40,200 nucleotides of DNA from Burkholderiales bacterium Ga0074133. GTDB taxonomy: Bacteria; Pseudomonadota; Gammaproteobacteria; Burkholderiales; Burkholderiaceae_C. Under the pieces are notes generated by a model, which saw only the letters and a list, made by a program, of their open reading frames with translations, was not told the DNA's origin and made no database searches. The DNA lies in assembly GCA_001464865.1 (NCBI GenBank), contig LNEG01000150.1, positions 1-40,200 of the forward strand. Direction: 5' to 3'. The stretch's first letter is position 1; the number at the start of each line of letters is the position of its first letter. The position numbers and the translations under genes were made by a program. Of this stretch, positions 9,942 through 18,893 are shown piece by piece.

Positions 9942-10274
9942 GGCGTGGTCCCCTTGTTGGTTGTGTAGTGGGCTATCGCCGTGTTGTTGTACCACCGGGC
10001 ATGCCGGCTGGCCTGCGCGTTTGTCCCGATACAGGCAGCCATGCACTGCAACGGGGATCGACGCGGCGTGCACCATTTCGGGAAATCCTGCATGGCAGAG
10101 CGCACCATTGCGGTGAACAATATCCATGCACAGCATCCGCGGCACCGCAAAGCGGGCACCGATTTTGCTGACACCCCTACACGTCACCGGTGGTGGATCG
10201 TCTGCCGGTCTCCCAGCGCGATACATGTTCTTTTCCCTCCGTTTTCCCATCTGATGCCTGACAGGAGCCCTACC
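9942..10274. promoter_or_regulatory. 333-base divergent intergenic region
   Basis: It separates the HDOD gene (minus) from the ABC importer genes (plus), so both promoters should lie here. Apart from the ribosome sites at each end (CAGGAG at 10262-10267 for the importer), I see no convincing -35/-10 pair, operator or gene. Confidence 0.4.
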
Positions 10275-11306
10275 ATGCAAAAAAGAACCTTCCTCCAGAC
10301 CGCTGCCGTGCTCGCCCTGGCCAGCGCCACGCAGCTGGCACAGGCACAACAGCCCACGCCCATCAAGTTCCAGCTGGACTGGCGTTTTGAAGGCCCCGCC
10401 GCGCTGTTCCTGCAGCCGGTGGCCAAGGGCTATTTCAAGGCCGCCGGGCTTGACGTGACGGTGGACGCCGGCAACGGCTCGGGCGGCGCGGTGCAGCGCG
10501 TGGCCTCCGGCACCTATGACATGGGCTTTGCCGACCTGGCCGCCGTGATGGAGTTCCACGCCAACAACCCGGACGCGCAAAACAAGCCCGTGGCCGTGAT
10601 GATGGTCTACAACAACACGCCGGCATCGGTGATGGCCCTCAAGAAGAGCGGCATCACCAAGCCAGCAGACCTGGCGGGCAAGAAGCTGGGCGCGCCCGTG
10701 TTCGACGCCGGACGCCGTGCGTTCCCCATCTTCCAGAAGGCCAACGGCATCGGCAACGTGACCTGGACGGCCATGGACCCCCCGCTGCGCGAAACCATGC
10801 TGGTGCGCGGCGACGTGGATGCCATCACAGGCTTTACCTTCACCTCTCTGCTCAACCTCGAAGCCCGCGGCGCCAAGGCCGCCGACGTGGTGGTGCTGCC
10901 CTATGCCGATTTCGGCGTGAAGCTGTATGGCAACGTGATCATCGCCAGCCCCAAGCTCATCAAGGAGAACCCCGCGGCCATCAAGGCTTTCCTGTCGGCG
11001 TTCGCCAAGGGTGCCAAGGAAGTCATCGCCAACCCGGCTGCGTCGATTGAACACGTGAAGGCGCGTGACGGTATCGTCAACGTGCCGCTCGAAACCCGCC
11101 GGCTGCAGCTGGCCATCGACACCGTCATCAACAGCGCCGACGCCCGCGCCGAAGGCTTTGGCCGCGTCGTGCCCGGGCGCCTGTCGCTGATGGCCTCGCA
11201 GGTGTCCGATGCGTTCAATACCAAGACACGCGTGAACGCTGACGATGTTTGGACCTCCGGCTTCTTGCCCAGCGCGGCCGAGCTCAACATTCTCCCCAAG
11301 AAGTAA
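10275..11306 (+). CDS. ABC importer periplasmic binding protein (NMT1/SsuA-like)
   Basis: A 343-residue secreted solute-binding protein of the NMT1/THI5/SsuA group, whose members bind taurine, sulfonates, nitrate or thiamine-pyrimidine precursors. The signal peptide (about 1-25) has a basic start MQKR and an AQA cleavage site. The mature protein begins with the family-typical IKFQLDWRFEGPAALFLQPVAKGYF and contains GSGGAVQRVASGTYDMGFADLAA. CAGGAG lies seven bases before ATG 10275. The ATPase and permease genes follow, so it forms a complete importer. The ligand cannot be read from the sequence; no sulfonate, taurine or thiamine genes lie nearby. Confidence 0.88.
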   Translation: MQKRTFLQTAAVLALASATQLAQAQQPTPIKFQLDWRFEGPAALFLQPVAKGYFKAAGLDVTVDAGNGSGGAVQRVASGTYDMGFADLAAVMEFHANNPDAQNKPVAVMMVYNNTPASVMALKKSGITKPADLAGKKLGAPVFDAGRRAFPIFQKANGIGNVTWTAMDPPLRETMLVRGDVDAITGFTFTSLLNLEARGAKAADVVVLPYADFGVKLYGNVIIASPKLIKENPAAIKAFLSAFAKGAKEVIANPAASIEHVKARDGIVNVPLETRRLQLAIDTVINSADARAEGFGRVVPGRLSLMASQVSDAFNTKTRVNADDVWTSGFLPSAAELNILPKK

Positions 11307-11318
11307 TTCGGCCCTTTT

Positions 11319-11374
11319 GCTACAAAACAGATAGCCTCCAGCGCTCACCAGTCCAGCGCTGGAGGCTGTCTTTA
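11319..11374 (+). repeat. intergenic repeat copy 2 with a long perfect hairpin
   Basis: GCTAC-N7-ATAGC at 11319-11335 is the same core as the other three copies with one changed base. It overlaps a 13-base perfect hairpin, AGCCTCCAGCGCT (11333-11345) with AGCGCTGGAGGCT (11355-11367), which extends to 16 pairs if one G-T pair is allowed, and is followed by GTCTTTA. It lies between binding-protein and ATPase genes, so it may act as a partial terminator or RNA-stability element that keeps binding-protein expression high. Confidence 0.65.
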
Positions 11375-11387
11375 CATCATTACTGTC

Positions 11388-12212
11388 ATGCAGGCTGCCG
11401 ATTCCTATTTCGTGGACTTCAGCGACGTCTGGCTCGCCTACAACGAAGAGCTGCGCGCCCAGAACCACTTTGCCGTCGAGGCCATCGACCTGAAGGTGCG
11501 CCGCGGCGAGTTCATCGCCATCGTCGGACCCTCGGGCTGCGGCAAGTCCACCTTCATGAAGCTGGCCACGGGCCTGAAGATGCCGTCGATGGGCAAGATC
11601 CTCATCGACGGGCAGCCCGTGACCGGGCCGCTCAAGATCTCGGGCATGGCCTTCCAGGCGCCGTCGCTGCTGCCCTGGCGCACCACGGTCGACAACGTGT
11701 TGCTGCCGCTCGAAATCGTGGAGCCCTACCGCAGCAACTTCAAGCAAAAGCGCAAAGAGTATGAAGAGCGCGCCCGCAAGCTGCTGCAGAAGGTCGGCCT
11801 GGGCGGGTACGAAGACAAGTTCCCGTGGCAGCTGTCAGGCGGCATGCAGCAACGCGCCAGCATCTGCCGCGCTCTCATCCATGAGCCCAAGATGCTGCTG
11901 CTCGATGAGCCGTTCGGCGCGCTGGATGCCTTCACGCGCGAAGAGCTGTGGTGCATCCTGCGCGACCTGTGGACGGAGCAGCAGTTCAACGTGATCCTCG
12001 TCACGCACGACCTGCGCGAATCCGTGTTCCTGGCAGACACCGTGTACGTGATGAGCAAGAGCCCGGGCCGCTTTGTGGTGAAAAAGGAGATCGAGCTGCC
12101 GCGCCCGCGCGACCTGGAGATCACCTACACCAAGGAGTTCACCGACGTCGTGCACGAACTGCGCGGGCACATTGGCGCCCTGCGCAAAGCCGGCGCGCCC
12201 ATCCAGCAATAA
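11388..12212 (+). CDS. ABC importer ATP-binding protein (SsuB/TauB-like)
   Basis: A 274-residue ABC ATPase of the nitrate/sulfonate/taurine class. Walker A is GPSGCGKST at 47-55, the Q-loop is in FQAPSLLPW at about 89-97, the signature is LSGGMQQR at 149-156 and Walker B MLLLDEP at 169-175, followed by the switch His in LVTHDLRE. All catalytic elements are intact. The 20 bases before ATG 11388 contain no Shine-Dalgarno-like run; the repeat hairpin ends 21 bases upstream. The gene lies between the binding protein and permease genes, with the permease 15 bases downstream. Confidence 0.92.
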   Translation: MQAADSYFVDFSDVWLAYNEELRAQNHFAVEAIDLKVRRGEFIAIVGPSGCGKSTFMKLATGLKMPSMGKILIDGQPVTGPLKISGMAFQAPSLLPWRTTVDNVLLPLEIVEPYRSNFKQKRKEYEERARKLLQKVGLGGYEDKFPWQLSGGMQQRASICRALIHEPKMLLLDEPFGALDAFTREELWCILRDLWTEQQFNVILVTHDLRESVFLADTVYVMSKSPGRFVVKKEIELPRPRDLEITYTKEFTDVVHELRGHIGALRKAGAPIQQ

Positions 12213-12227
12213 GGTCAGGAACTCACC

Positions 12228-12995
12228 ATGCACAAGAAAACCGTAGAGCGCTGGTCGCCCTGGCTACTGCTGACCGCCACCATCTTGCTGTGGCAGATCA
12301 TCTGCTCGGCCTTCAACGTCTCTGAGTTCATCTTCCCCAGCCCCTGGGCCATCGGCACACAGCTGGTGGAATTCAGCGGCGTCATTGCCGGCCACGCATG
12401 GCGCACCTTCTGGGTCACCATGGCCGGCTTTGGCATCGCCATCGTGGTGGGGGTGCTGCTGGGTTTCATCATCGGCTCGTCACGCCTGGCGTATGCCGCG
12501 GTGTACCCGCTGATGACGGCGTTCAACGCCCTGCCCAAGGCGGCGTTCGTGCCCATCCTGGTGGTGTGGTTCGGCATTGGCGTGGGCCCGGCCATCCTCA
12601 CCGCGTTCCTCATCAGCTTCTTCCCCATCATGGTGAACATCGCTACCGGGCTGGCCACGCTGGAGCCCGAGCTGGAAGACGTCCTGCGCGTGCTGGGCGC
12701 GAAGCGCTGGGACGTGCTCACCAAGGTGGGCCTGCCCCGCTCCATGCCGTACTTCTATGGCTCGCTCAAGGTGGCCATCACGCTGGCATTCGTGGGCACC
12801 ACCGTGAGCGAGATGACCGCGGCAAATGAAGGCATCGGCTACCTGCTGATCAGCGCCGGCTCGTCGATGCAGATGGGCCTGGCATTCGCGGGCCTGATGG
12901 TGGTGGGTGCCATGGCGATGGTGATGTACGAACTGTTCAGCGCACTGGAGAAGCACACCACCGGCTGGGCGCACCGGGGATCCCAGGGGGAGTGA
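12228..12995 (+). CDS. ABC importer permease (SsuC/TauC-like)
   Basis: A 255-residue inner-membrane permease of the BPD_transp_1 family, with about six hydrophobic segments starting at about 12-30. The EAA cytoplasmic loop that contacts the ATPase is in LRVLGAKRWDVLTKVGLPRSMPY. AAGGTCAGGA upstream gives a reasonable ribosome site, and the gene begins 15 bases after the ATPase, so the three importer genes form one unit. It ends 50 bases before the convergent kinase gene. The substrate is unknown. Confidence 0.92.
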   Translation: MHKKTVERWSPWLLLTATILLWQIICSAFNVSEFIFPSPWAIGTQLVEFSGVIAGHAWRTFWVTMAGFGIAIVVGVLLGFIIGSSRLAYAAVYPLMTAFNALPKAAFVPILVVWFGIGVGPAILTAFLISFFPIMVNIATGLATLEPELEDVLRVLGAKRWDVLTKVGLPRSMPYFYGSLKVAITLAFVGTTVSEMTAANEGIGYLLISAGSSMQMGLAFAGLMVVGAMAMVMYELFSALEKHTTGWAHRGSQGE

Positions 12996-13045
12996 GCACA
13001 CCGAGGCGCCCCCCACCGAACCACCGAGCCAGTGAGTCTGCAAGC

Positions 13046-16000
13046 TCAGGGCAGGGGCACTTCCAGTTCAACGCGGGTTCCGGGCTGAAGATGGTCGAAT
13101 CGCAGCTTTCCGCCCATGCGCTGGGCACGGGTATGCATGTTGGCCAGCCCTCGACTTCCCGGCATCGCGTCTCCGCGAATGCCACATCCGTCGTCACGCA
13201 CACTGACCTGAACGCAAGCACCGACGGCGCGCAGTGCCACGTCCACCCGCTGCGCGGCCGCATGCTTTAGCACATTGGTGAGCGCTTCCTGGGCCACGCG
13301 CAGGATCTGCAGACCGGTGGCTGGAGCAAGCTCCAGCGCATCCCCCGGCGTGTCGTCGAGCCACCGGACCTGCAGGCCGGCTGCGCGTAGTTGGGCATCC
13401 CAGCGAAACCGGAAGCTGCCCCAGGCAGCCATGAAGTCATTTCCATCGGGGCCCATGGCCTCCAGTACCAGCCGCATGTCGGCAATGCAGGCACGCAGCG
13501 CATCGCTGATTTCGCCGCGCGAGATGTCCTCACGCTCCACGCGGGACAGCATCACGAAGAGTTGCGAGCCCAAGCCGTCGTGCAGGTCGCGCATGATCCG
13601 CTGACGCTCCTCGTCGGCCGCGTGCAGGCGCTCGAGCCGGCGCATCTGCGCATGGTTGTCCTCCAGTGCACGAGTGCGTTCGAGCACCCGCTCCTCCAGC
13701 CGGAGGTTGCCCGACTGCAGCGCGTCGTGGGCTTCGCTCAGCTCGGCGTACAGGCGCGCATTGCTGAGCGCCACAGCCGCCTGCCCCGCCAGCACGCGGG
13801 CGATGGTGGACCGCTCCGGGGTGAAGCACGCACCAGACAACTCGTTTTCCAGATAGAGAGCGCCCAGAACGCGACCGGCGGCCACCACCGGAACGCACAG
13901 TACGGACACGTGCGTCTGGCCCGCCCAGCGTTGTGCGGGAGGCCACGCGTGGGGCGCGCACGCGTCCTCCAGCACCACAGGCTCGCGGCCCTGCATCACG
14001 GACCGGAGGAGTGTGTGGGGCAGATCCGTTCGCTCCAGATCCGCAGGCAGCTGGGCTTCGGCCCGTGCGCCCGCAGCTGCTCGCTGTGCCGCCAGAACCA
14101 GGCGCTCATCCCGCTGCAGCACGAGAGCCCCGTAGCGCGCTCCGGCGTTTTCCATCACCTGCTGAAGCAGGCGCTCGGCGACCGCGCCCATTTCCAGTTC
14201 AGCACCGATGGTCTGGGACGCCTTGATCAAGGTTGCCGTGTCCAGCGGTAGCGGTGGCGGCTCTCGCCGCGGACGGGCAAACTTTGGCAAGCTGCCTTCG
14301 AGCAGCTCCACCATGCAACCCGCACCCCATTGTGAATACAGCGCGTGCGCGCGCTCCAGGCTGTTGCGCAGGCCGTCTGTGTCCCCCGTGCGCGCGCAGT
14401 GCCGCGCCCAGCGGTGCGCAAGAATCGCCGCGTCCCCGGTGAACCCGTGGTCGCTGGCCATCTGGACGGCCTGCGCATACAGGGTTTCGGCTTCAGGCGT
14501 TCCGGCCAGTGCGGCCCATTCGGCCTCCAGGCTGACCACGCGGTGCGCGTGATTCGCAGGACAATGCGCCGACCATGACCGCAGCTTGCCCAGATGCCGC
14601 TTGACCAGCCGCCTGGAGCTCGCCACCGGGCGCTCACGCAGGCGGTCGGCATGCAGCAAGGCCTCGAACCAGTGGTGAAGGGGCGTGGAGAAATTGCCCG
14701 CCATGCGATGCAGGTTGCGGCGCACGCGCTGGCCGCATTCGACCACCGCATCGCCCGTAAACCCAGCCATGACATTGAGCATGACTGCCAGCTGGTCATG
14801 GATGAGCGCAAAAATCTCGTCATGCGGCAGCACCTGCCCGCTGGCGCGCTGGAGTTGCAGGGGCGCGATCTCGGCCTGAGGAGCGGGGCCGCGCAGCAGG
14901 CGCAGCAGCGCATCAAAGGTGTCGCAACAATCCCGCACCAGCGCGTTGTCACGGCGCTCCACAAAGCCCCGCGCGTCATGGATGGCCTCGTCCAGGGCAG
15001 TGAGGGACCCCATGGCATTCCAGGTCACACCCACCAGCATGCCGGCCGCGTAGCCGGCGATCTCGAAGTTGCCGCTGCGCTCTGCCAGATCAAAACACTC
15101 GCGCAAGAGCGGCAGGGTGGACGCGACCGGCACCTTCCAGTGCATCACATAGAACAGGTGGTTGAAGCTGAGGCTGTGCGTGCCCAGGCGCTCACCCAGC
15201 TGCACCGACAGCTCGCCCAGCGCGTGGCCGGTGTCGATGTCGTCGAACACGCCCGAGAGCACATGCGCCGCTGCCGAGATGGGTTGCCACGACCACGGCG
15301 TGAAACCGCGTACCAGCGCAAAGCGCGCTCCCGCAAGGCCGAGCACGGCATACAGCGGAGACGTCATCGTGTGCGCCACGCTGATGCAGGCAAAGATCAG
15401 CCGGTCCGTCTGCAGGTGCAGCGGTTCGGACGTCACCGGCAGCTCTGCCCAGCGTGCTTGCGGAATGCCGCGCAACGCGCTCTTCAGGCGCAGCCACTGC
15501 CACAGTGATTCCAGCATGGCCCGCTGCGGACGGACCACCACGCCAAGGCGGGCCAGCGCCTCCACCCCCAGTGCCAGCGCCTCGGTACCCCGATCCTGGG
15601 CGATCAGCCAGCCAATACGCAACTCGTCGGCGCGGGCGCAGGAGAGCGTGTCCGTGACCAGCGGCTCAGCCGTTCCAAGGCACTGGTCCGCTGCGGCAAA
15701 GTCTCGCGCCAGCACCAGGGCCTCAGTCGCATCGAACAGCAGTGAGCGCTGCCCGGCCGAATCCATGAGCAGGTCCGTCCGCAAGGCAGCCACGGCACTG
15801 CGCAACAACGCGACCTGCTGTGAAAACGCAGCCCCGAGGCCCGCCTTGCGGGCCGCCCGCTGTGCCGCCAACACGAACGCATGGCGTTGCTGCGGCGTGA
15901 GCAAGGACTGCGCGAGTACCAGGTGCCGGCACAGGTCGAACAGCAGGGATTCCTCGTCCGCGTCCAGCAGGGTGGTGCCCAACCGCAGATGCCACTGCTG

Positions 16001-17974
16001 ACGCACGGCTTCATCGCCGCACTGGTATGCGGCCTGCTGAAGCCGGTCGTGCAGAAAACGCCACCGCCCCTGGCGTGTGGGCTCGACCAATCCTTCTGCC
16101 TGCGCGCGTTCCAGCGTGGACGTTACCTGCGACGGGCTGCGGGATGCGGCACGCGCCAGCAACAGGGCGTCCAGCTCCGCGCCGTGGGCCGCCGCCAGAC
16201 CGAGCAACCAGGCGTCGTCCGGCTCCAACGCACGCAGTCTGGCAGCCCCAGCCTCAAGCGCGGAGGCAGGCAGTGCCGAGAGCCCGGCCGGGCGGTCGTC
16301 CAGCTCCCAGCGCCCATCGTCACCGGGCGTCAGCTGCCCCTGGGCCACCATGGCGTCCAGCAGCTGGCCCAGAAACAGCGGGTTGCCTGCACTGCGCTGC
16401 ACCAGCCGTGCCAGGGTAGGTGCCGGGTGAACCAGGCCGCCAGGCAATGCGGCCTGAACCCATCTGCGGATCTCGTCATCTTGCAGGCCTGAAAGCTCGA
16501 TCTCGATGCCGGGCAGACCCCGGAACACGGACCGGTCCGGCAGGGCCCCGGTCTCGTCGCTGCGTTGCCCCACCAGCAGCAACACGCGCCGCAACGAGCG
16601 ATCGGCCAGCACCGCCCGCAGCAGCAACAGGGTGGCCTCATCGCTCCAATGGGCATCATCCACCCACAGGACCAGTGCCTGGTCTCCCGTCAGCGCCGTC
16701 AGAAGTTCCACCAGCCCCGACAGCAGGCGCTGGCGCGCCTGGTCCGGAGGCAACACCTGCCTGGAAGCGGCCACCTCCGCCTGCGCGGCCAGCCCCGGCG
16801 AAAGCGCCACCAGGGCTGCCGCCTCCGGGCCTGGCATGCCACGCGGCATGCCCAGCCCTTGCGCGGCCAGGTCGTCCAGCAGATCGGCCACCACGGGATA
16901 GGGGCGTGGCCCGGGCTGCTGCTCGCACTTGGCCGACAGAACACGCGCACCCCGCTGGCGCGCAGCGTCCAGAAACCGCCGTGCCAAGGCGGACTTGCCA
17001 ATGCCGGCATGTCCGGTCAATTCAACCCGCTCCACCCGTCCGCTGCTGACCCGCTCCAGCGCCTGCTCCAAGGCTTCGTACTCTGCCTCTCGGCCCAGCA
17101 GCAGCCGCGGTTGCGCAAACAGCGCGCGCGGAGAACGCAGCGGCATGGCCCGCGGCGCCACGGGCTGCTCCAGCGCCTGAAGGCAGGCATGGAGGTCTTG
17201 CGCCACGATGGCTGCAGAGGCCGGGCGCTGCTCCGGCGATTTGGCAAGCAGCGCTGCCACCAACCCGGCCAGCTCTGCCGGAACATCGGGCCGCCCCTGG
17301 CGGACATCGGGGGCGGGCACCGTGAGATGGGCATGCAGCCAGCCCAGCGCATCATCGGCTTCAAAGGGAACCCGACCGGTCAACACCCGGTACGCCAGCA
17401 TCCCCAGCAGGTACAGGTCGGTGCGCGGCCCCGGCCGAGTGGCCGTGCGGCCGGTCAGCTCGGGCGCGCTGTAGCAGGCGTCATGGCGCGCGGCTCGGGC
17501 CTGGAGCGCAGCCTTATCCTCGATCGGTACGGCCTCAGCGGGCACCAGCTGGACATGCGGCGGGTTTGCTGCCCGTACACGCACGGTCGCTGGACGAAGG
17601 TGCAGGTGCAACACACCGTGGCGGTGCAATGCGTCGAGCGCCAGGGCCATCGAATGCAGCAGTTGCAGCGCTGCGGCAAGCGGCACCAGGCCGTGCTGGG
17701 CCGTCCAGTTATCCAGAAAAACAGCGCTGTCATCGGGCACCACCCAGGTCACCCCTGATGGGCCCTGGTGAAAGTCCACCACACCGGGCAACTGCGTACC
17801 CTGCAGGCGCTCGCACACCGTACGGCTTGCAGCGGCTGCCGCCGGATGCGGCTCTGCCAGGTGCCACAAGGTCACGGGCTGTCCACGCCAACGCGCCCGG
17901 GCCAGCAACAGATTGCCACACTGGCGCAGGGCAACGAGGTCATCGAACCGGGCTGCCAGCGCAGCCGTCACCAT
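13046..17974 (-). CDS. giant hybrid sensor kinase: pseudokinase-AAA-TPR-like-GAF-histidine kinase
   Basis: About 1642 residues. Order: a Ser/Thr-kinase-like domain (1-265); an AAA/NACHT-like ATPase with GREAEYEAL, Walker A GHAGIGKS (321-328) and Walker B LVLWVDD (434-440); a long helical, probably TPR-like middle; a GAF domain (about 1245-1408); a coiled coil; and a NarL-class histidine kinase with phospho-acceptor His1465 in RDLHDGLG, N-box QEALTNVLKHA and G-boxes DDGCGI and GSRGLANMHTRAQRMGG. In the kinase-like domain the catalytic loop reads HLHLRPATV where HRD-x4-N is expected and no DFG is visible, though APE (170-172) and the TDLYLLG helix remain, so it is probably a pseudokinase. There is no membrane segment, so it should be cytoplasmic. 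I chose ATG 17974; an in-frame TTG at 18064, 18 bases after the regulator gene, is possible. It likely phosphorylates the adjacent LuxR-type regulator. Confidence 0.88.
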   Translation of the reverse strand: MVTAALAARFDDLVALRQCGNLLLARARWRGQPVTLWHLAEPHPAAAAASRTVCERLQGTQLPGVVDFHQGPSGVTWVVPDDSAVFLDNWTAQHGLVPLAAALQLLHSMALALDALHRHGVLHLHLRPATVRVRAANPPHVQLVPAEAVPIEDKAALQARAARHDACYSAPELTGRTATRPGPRTDLYLLGMLAYRVLTGRVPFEADDALGWLHAHLTVPAPDVRQGRPDVPAELAGLVAALLAKSPEQRPASAAIVAQDLHACLQALEQPVAPRAMPLRSPRALFAQPRLLLGREAEYEALEQALERVSSGRVERVELTGHAGIGKSALARRFLDAARQRGARVLSAKCEQQPGPRPYPVVADLLDDLAAQGLGMPRGMPGPEAAALVALSPGLAAQAEVAASRQVLPPDQARQRLLSGLVELLTALTGDQALVLWVDDAHWSDEATLLLLRAVLADRSLRRVLLLVGQRSDETGALPDRSVFRGLPGIEIELSGLQDDEIRRWVQAALPGGLVHPAPTLARLVQRSAGNPLFLGQLLDAMVAQGQLTPGDDGRWELDDRPAGLSALPASALEAGAARLRALEPDDAWLLGLAAAHGAELDALLLARAASRSPSQVTSTLERAQAEGLVEPTRQGRWRFLHDRLQQAAYQCGDEAVRQQWHLRLGTTLLDADEESLLFDLCRHLVLAQSLLTPQQRHAFVLAAQRAARKAGLGAAFSQQVALLRSAVAALRTDLLMDSAGQRSLLFDATEALVLARDFAAADQCLGTAEPLVTDTLSCARADELRIGWLIAQDRGTEALALGVEALARLGVVVRPQRAMLESLWQWLRLKSALRGIPQARWAELPVTSEPLHLQTDRLIFACISVAHTMTSPLYAVLGLAGARFALVRGFTPWSWQPISAAAHVLSGVFDDIDTGHALGELSVQLGERLGTHSLSFNHLFYVMHWKVPVASTLPLLRECFDLAERSGNFEIAGYAAGMLVGVTWNAMGSLTALDEAIHDARGFVERRDNALVRDCCDTFDALLRLLRGPAPQAEIAPLQLQRASGQVLPHDEIFALIHDQLAVMLNVMAGFTGDAVVECGQRVRRNLHRMAGNFSTPLHHWFEALLHADRLRERPVASSRRLVKRHLGKLRSWSAHCPANHAHRVVSLEAEWAALAGTPEAETLYAQAVQMASDHGFTGDAAILAHRWARHCARTGDTDGLRNSLERAHALYSQWGAGCMVELLEGSLPKFARPRREPPPLPLDTATLIKASQTIGAELEMGAVAERLLQQVMENAGARYGALVLQRDERLVLAAQRAAAGARAEAQLPADLERTDLPHTLLRSVMQGREPVVLEDACAPHAWPPAQRWAGQTHVSVLCVPVVAAGRVLGALYLENELSGACFTPERSTIARVLAGQAAVALSNARLYAELSEAHDALQSGNLRLEERVLERTRALEDNHAQMRRLERLHAADEERQRIMRDLHDGLGSQLFVMLSRVEREDISRGEISDALRACIADMRLVLEAMGPDGNDFMAAWGSFRFRWDAQLRAAGLQVRWLDDTPGDALELAPATGLQILRVAQEALTNVLKHAAAQRVDVALRAVGACVQVSVRDDGCGIRGDAMPGSRGLANMHTRAQRMGGKLRFDHLQPGTRVELEVPLP

Positions 17975-18082
17975 GCCTGCCCCGCTGTCATCACTTGCCC
18001 AGCGAGCAGGCACCGGACCGGCTCTGCGCGGTCCAGGCCGAGGCTTCCCAAAACGCCGCTGCAACGCATCGAGATGGCAGCC

Positions 18083-18751
18083 TCAGAGCAGGCCGATCGC
18101 CTGCGCCTCGTACACCGCCTCGCCCCGCGAATGCACGGCCAGCTTGCGGTAGATGCGTTTCACATGGGCGACGACGGTGTGCGGAGAAATGTCGAGCACA
18201 TCGCCAATGTCGGCAAAGCTCAAGCCCTTGGCCACCAGGCGCAGGATGTCGGTCTCCCGCGCGGTGAGCGGATTGGAGTCCGGGGCCTGCACCGGGAGGG
18301 GCGGCGAGGGTGCTGCGGCTCCCGACTCCGAAGTCCGAAACCTCTGCAGCACCCGCCGCGCAATGCCCGGACTGATCGGCGATCCGCCCTCATGCACCTG
18401 GATGATGGAATCGGCCATGCTGTCGGGCAGGGCGTCCTTCATCAGGTAACCGGTGGCGCCTGCCGCGATGCTTTCGGTCACATGGGCGTCATCGCCAAAC
18501 ATGGTGACCACCAGCACATCGCAATCGACGCGCCGGTTCATCGCATGGCGGATGACGGCCGTGCCATCGCCGTCTGGCAAGCCGAGATCGGTGAGCACCA
18601 CGTCGGGCGCGAGTGCATCGATCATGGCGCACGCTGCCGACACGCTGGTCACCGCGCCCACCAGCTCCAGCCGGGCGTGGCCCAGCACCGCCTCCGAAAA
18701 CCGCTGAAGGAAGGCGGGTTCGTCTTCGACCACCAACACACGGATGGGCAT
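18083..18751 (-). CDS. NarL/LuxR-family response regulator
   Basis: A 222-residue response regulator. The receiver domain (1-120) has the acidic pocket in VVEDEP, phospho-acceptor Asp55 in VVLTDLGLPDGDG and the conserved Lys in GYLMKDALP. After a Pro/Ser/Ala linker, a LuxR-type helix-turn-helix occupies about 155-215 (LTARETDILRLVAKG and ISPHTVVAHVKRIYRKL). ATG 18751 is preceded by GCAGGAGGTTAGCCC, a strong ribosome site. It is the first gene of a two-gene unit with the giant kinase, its likely phosphodonor. Targets may include the neighbouring PLC-like and propeller genes, but no binding site has been shown. Confidence 0.93.
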   Translation of the reverse strand: MPIRVLVVEDEPAFLQRFSEAVLGHARLELVGAVTSVSAACAMIDALAPDVVLTDLGLPDGDGTAVIRHAMNRRVDCDVLVVTMFGDDAHVTESIAAGATGYLMKDALPDSMADSIIQVHEGGSPISPGIARRVLQRFRTSESGAAAPSPPLPVQAPDSNPLTARETDILRLVAKGLSFADIGDVLDISPHTVVAHVKRIYRKLAVHSRGEAVYEAQAIGLL

Positions 18752-18869
18752 GGGCTAACCTCCTGCCGAAGATTGTCGCATCGGCGCGATGGCAAGGACT
18801 CCCACATTCACGGGAGCCGTGCCGCCTCCCACCCGCGCAGCGGACAGCCTGACGGGGGCGAGACGCGAG

Positions 18870-18886
18870 CCGGGACTGAGTCCCGG
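18870..18886. terminator. short hairpin between the PLC-like and regulator genes
   Basis: CCGGGAC-TGA-GTCCCGG, seven perfect pairs, lies just past the stop codon of the PLC-like gene on the minus strand. There is no T-run, so a terminator role is uncertain. Confidence 0.3.
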
Positions 18887-18893
18887 AGCGTGC

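Noticed and set aside
9942..11747. Long minus-strand open frame extending the HDOD protein to 874 residues
   Set aside because: It runs antisense through the binding-protein gene; the HDOD family start at ATG 9941 has a ribosome site and the extra part has no family.
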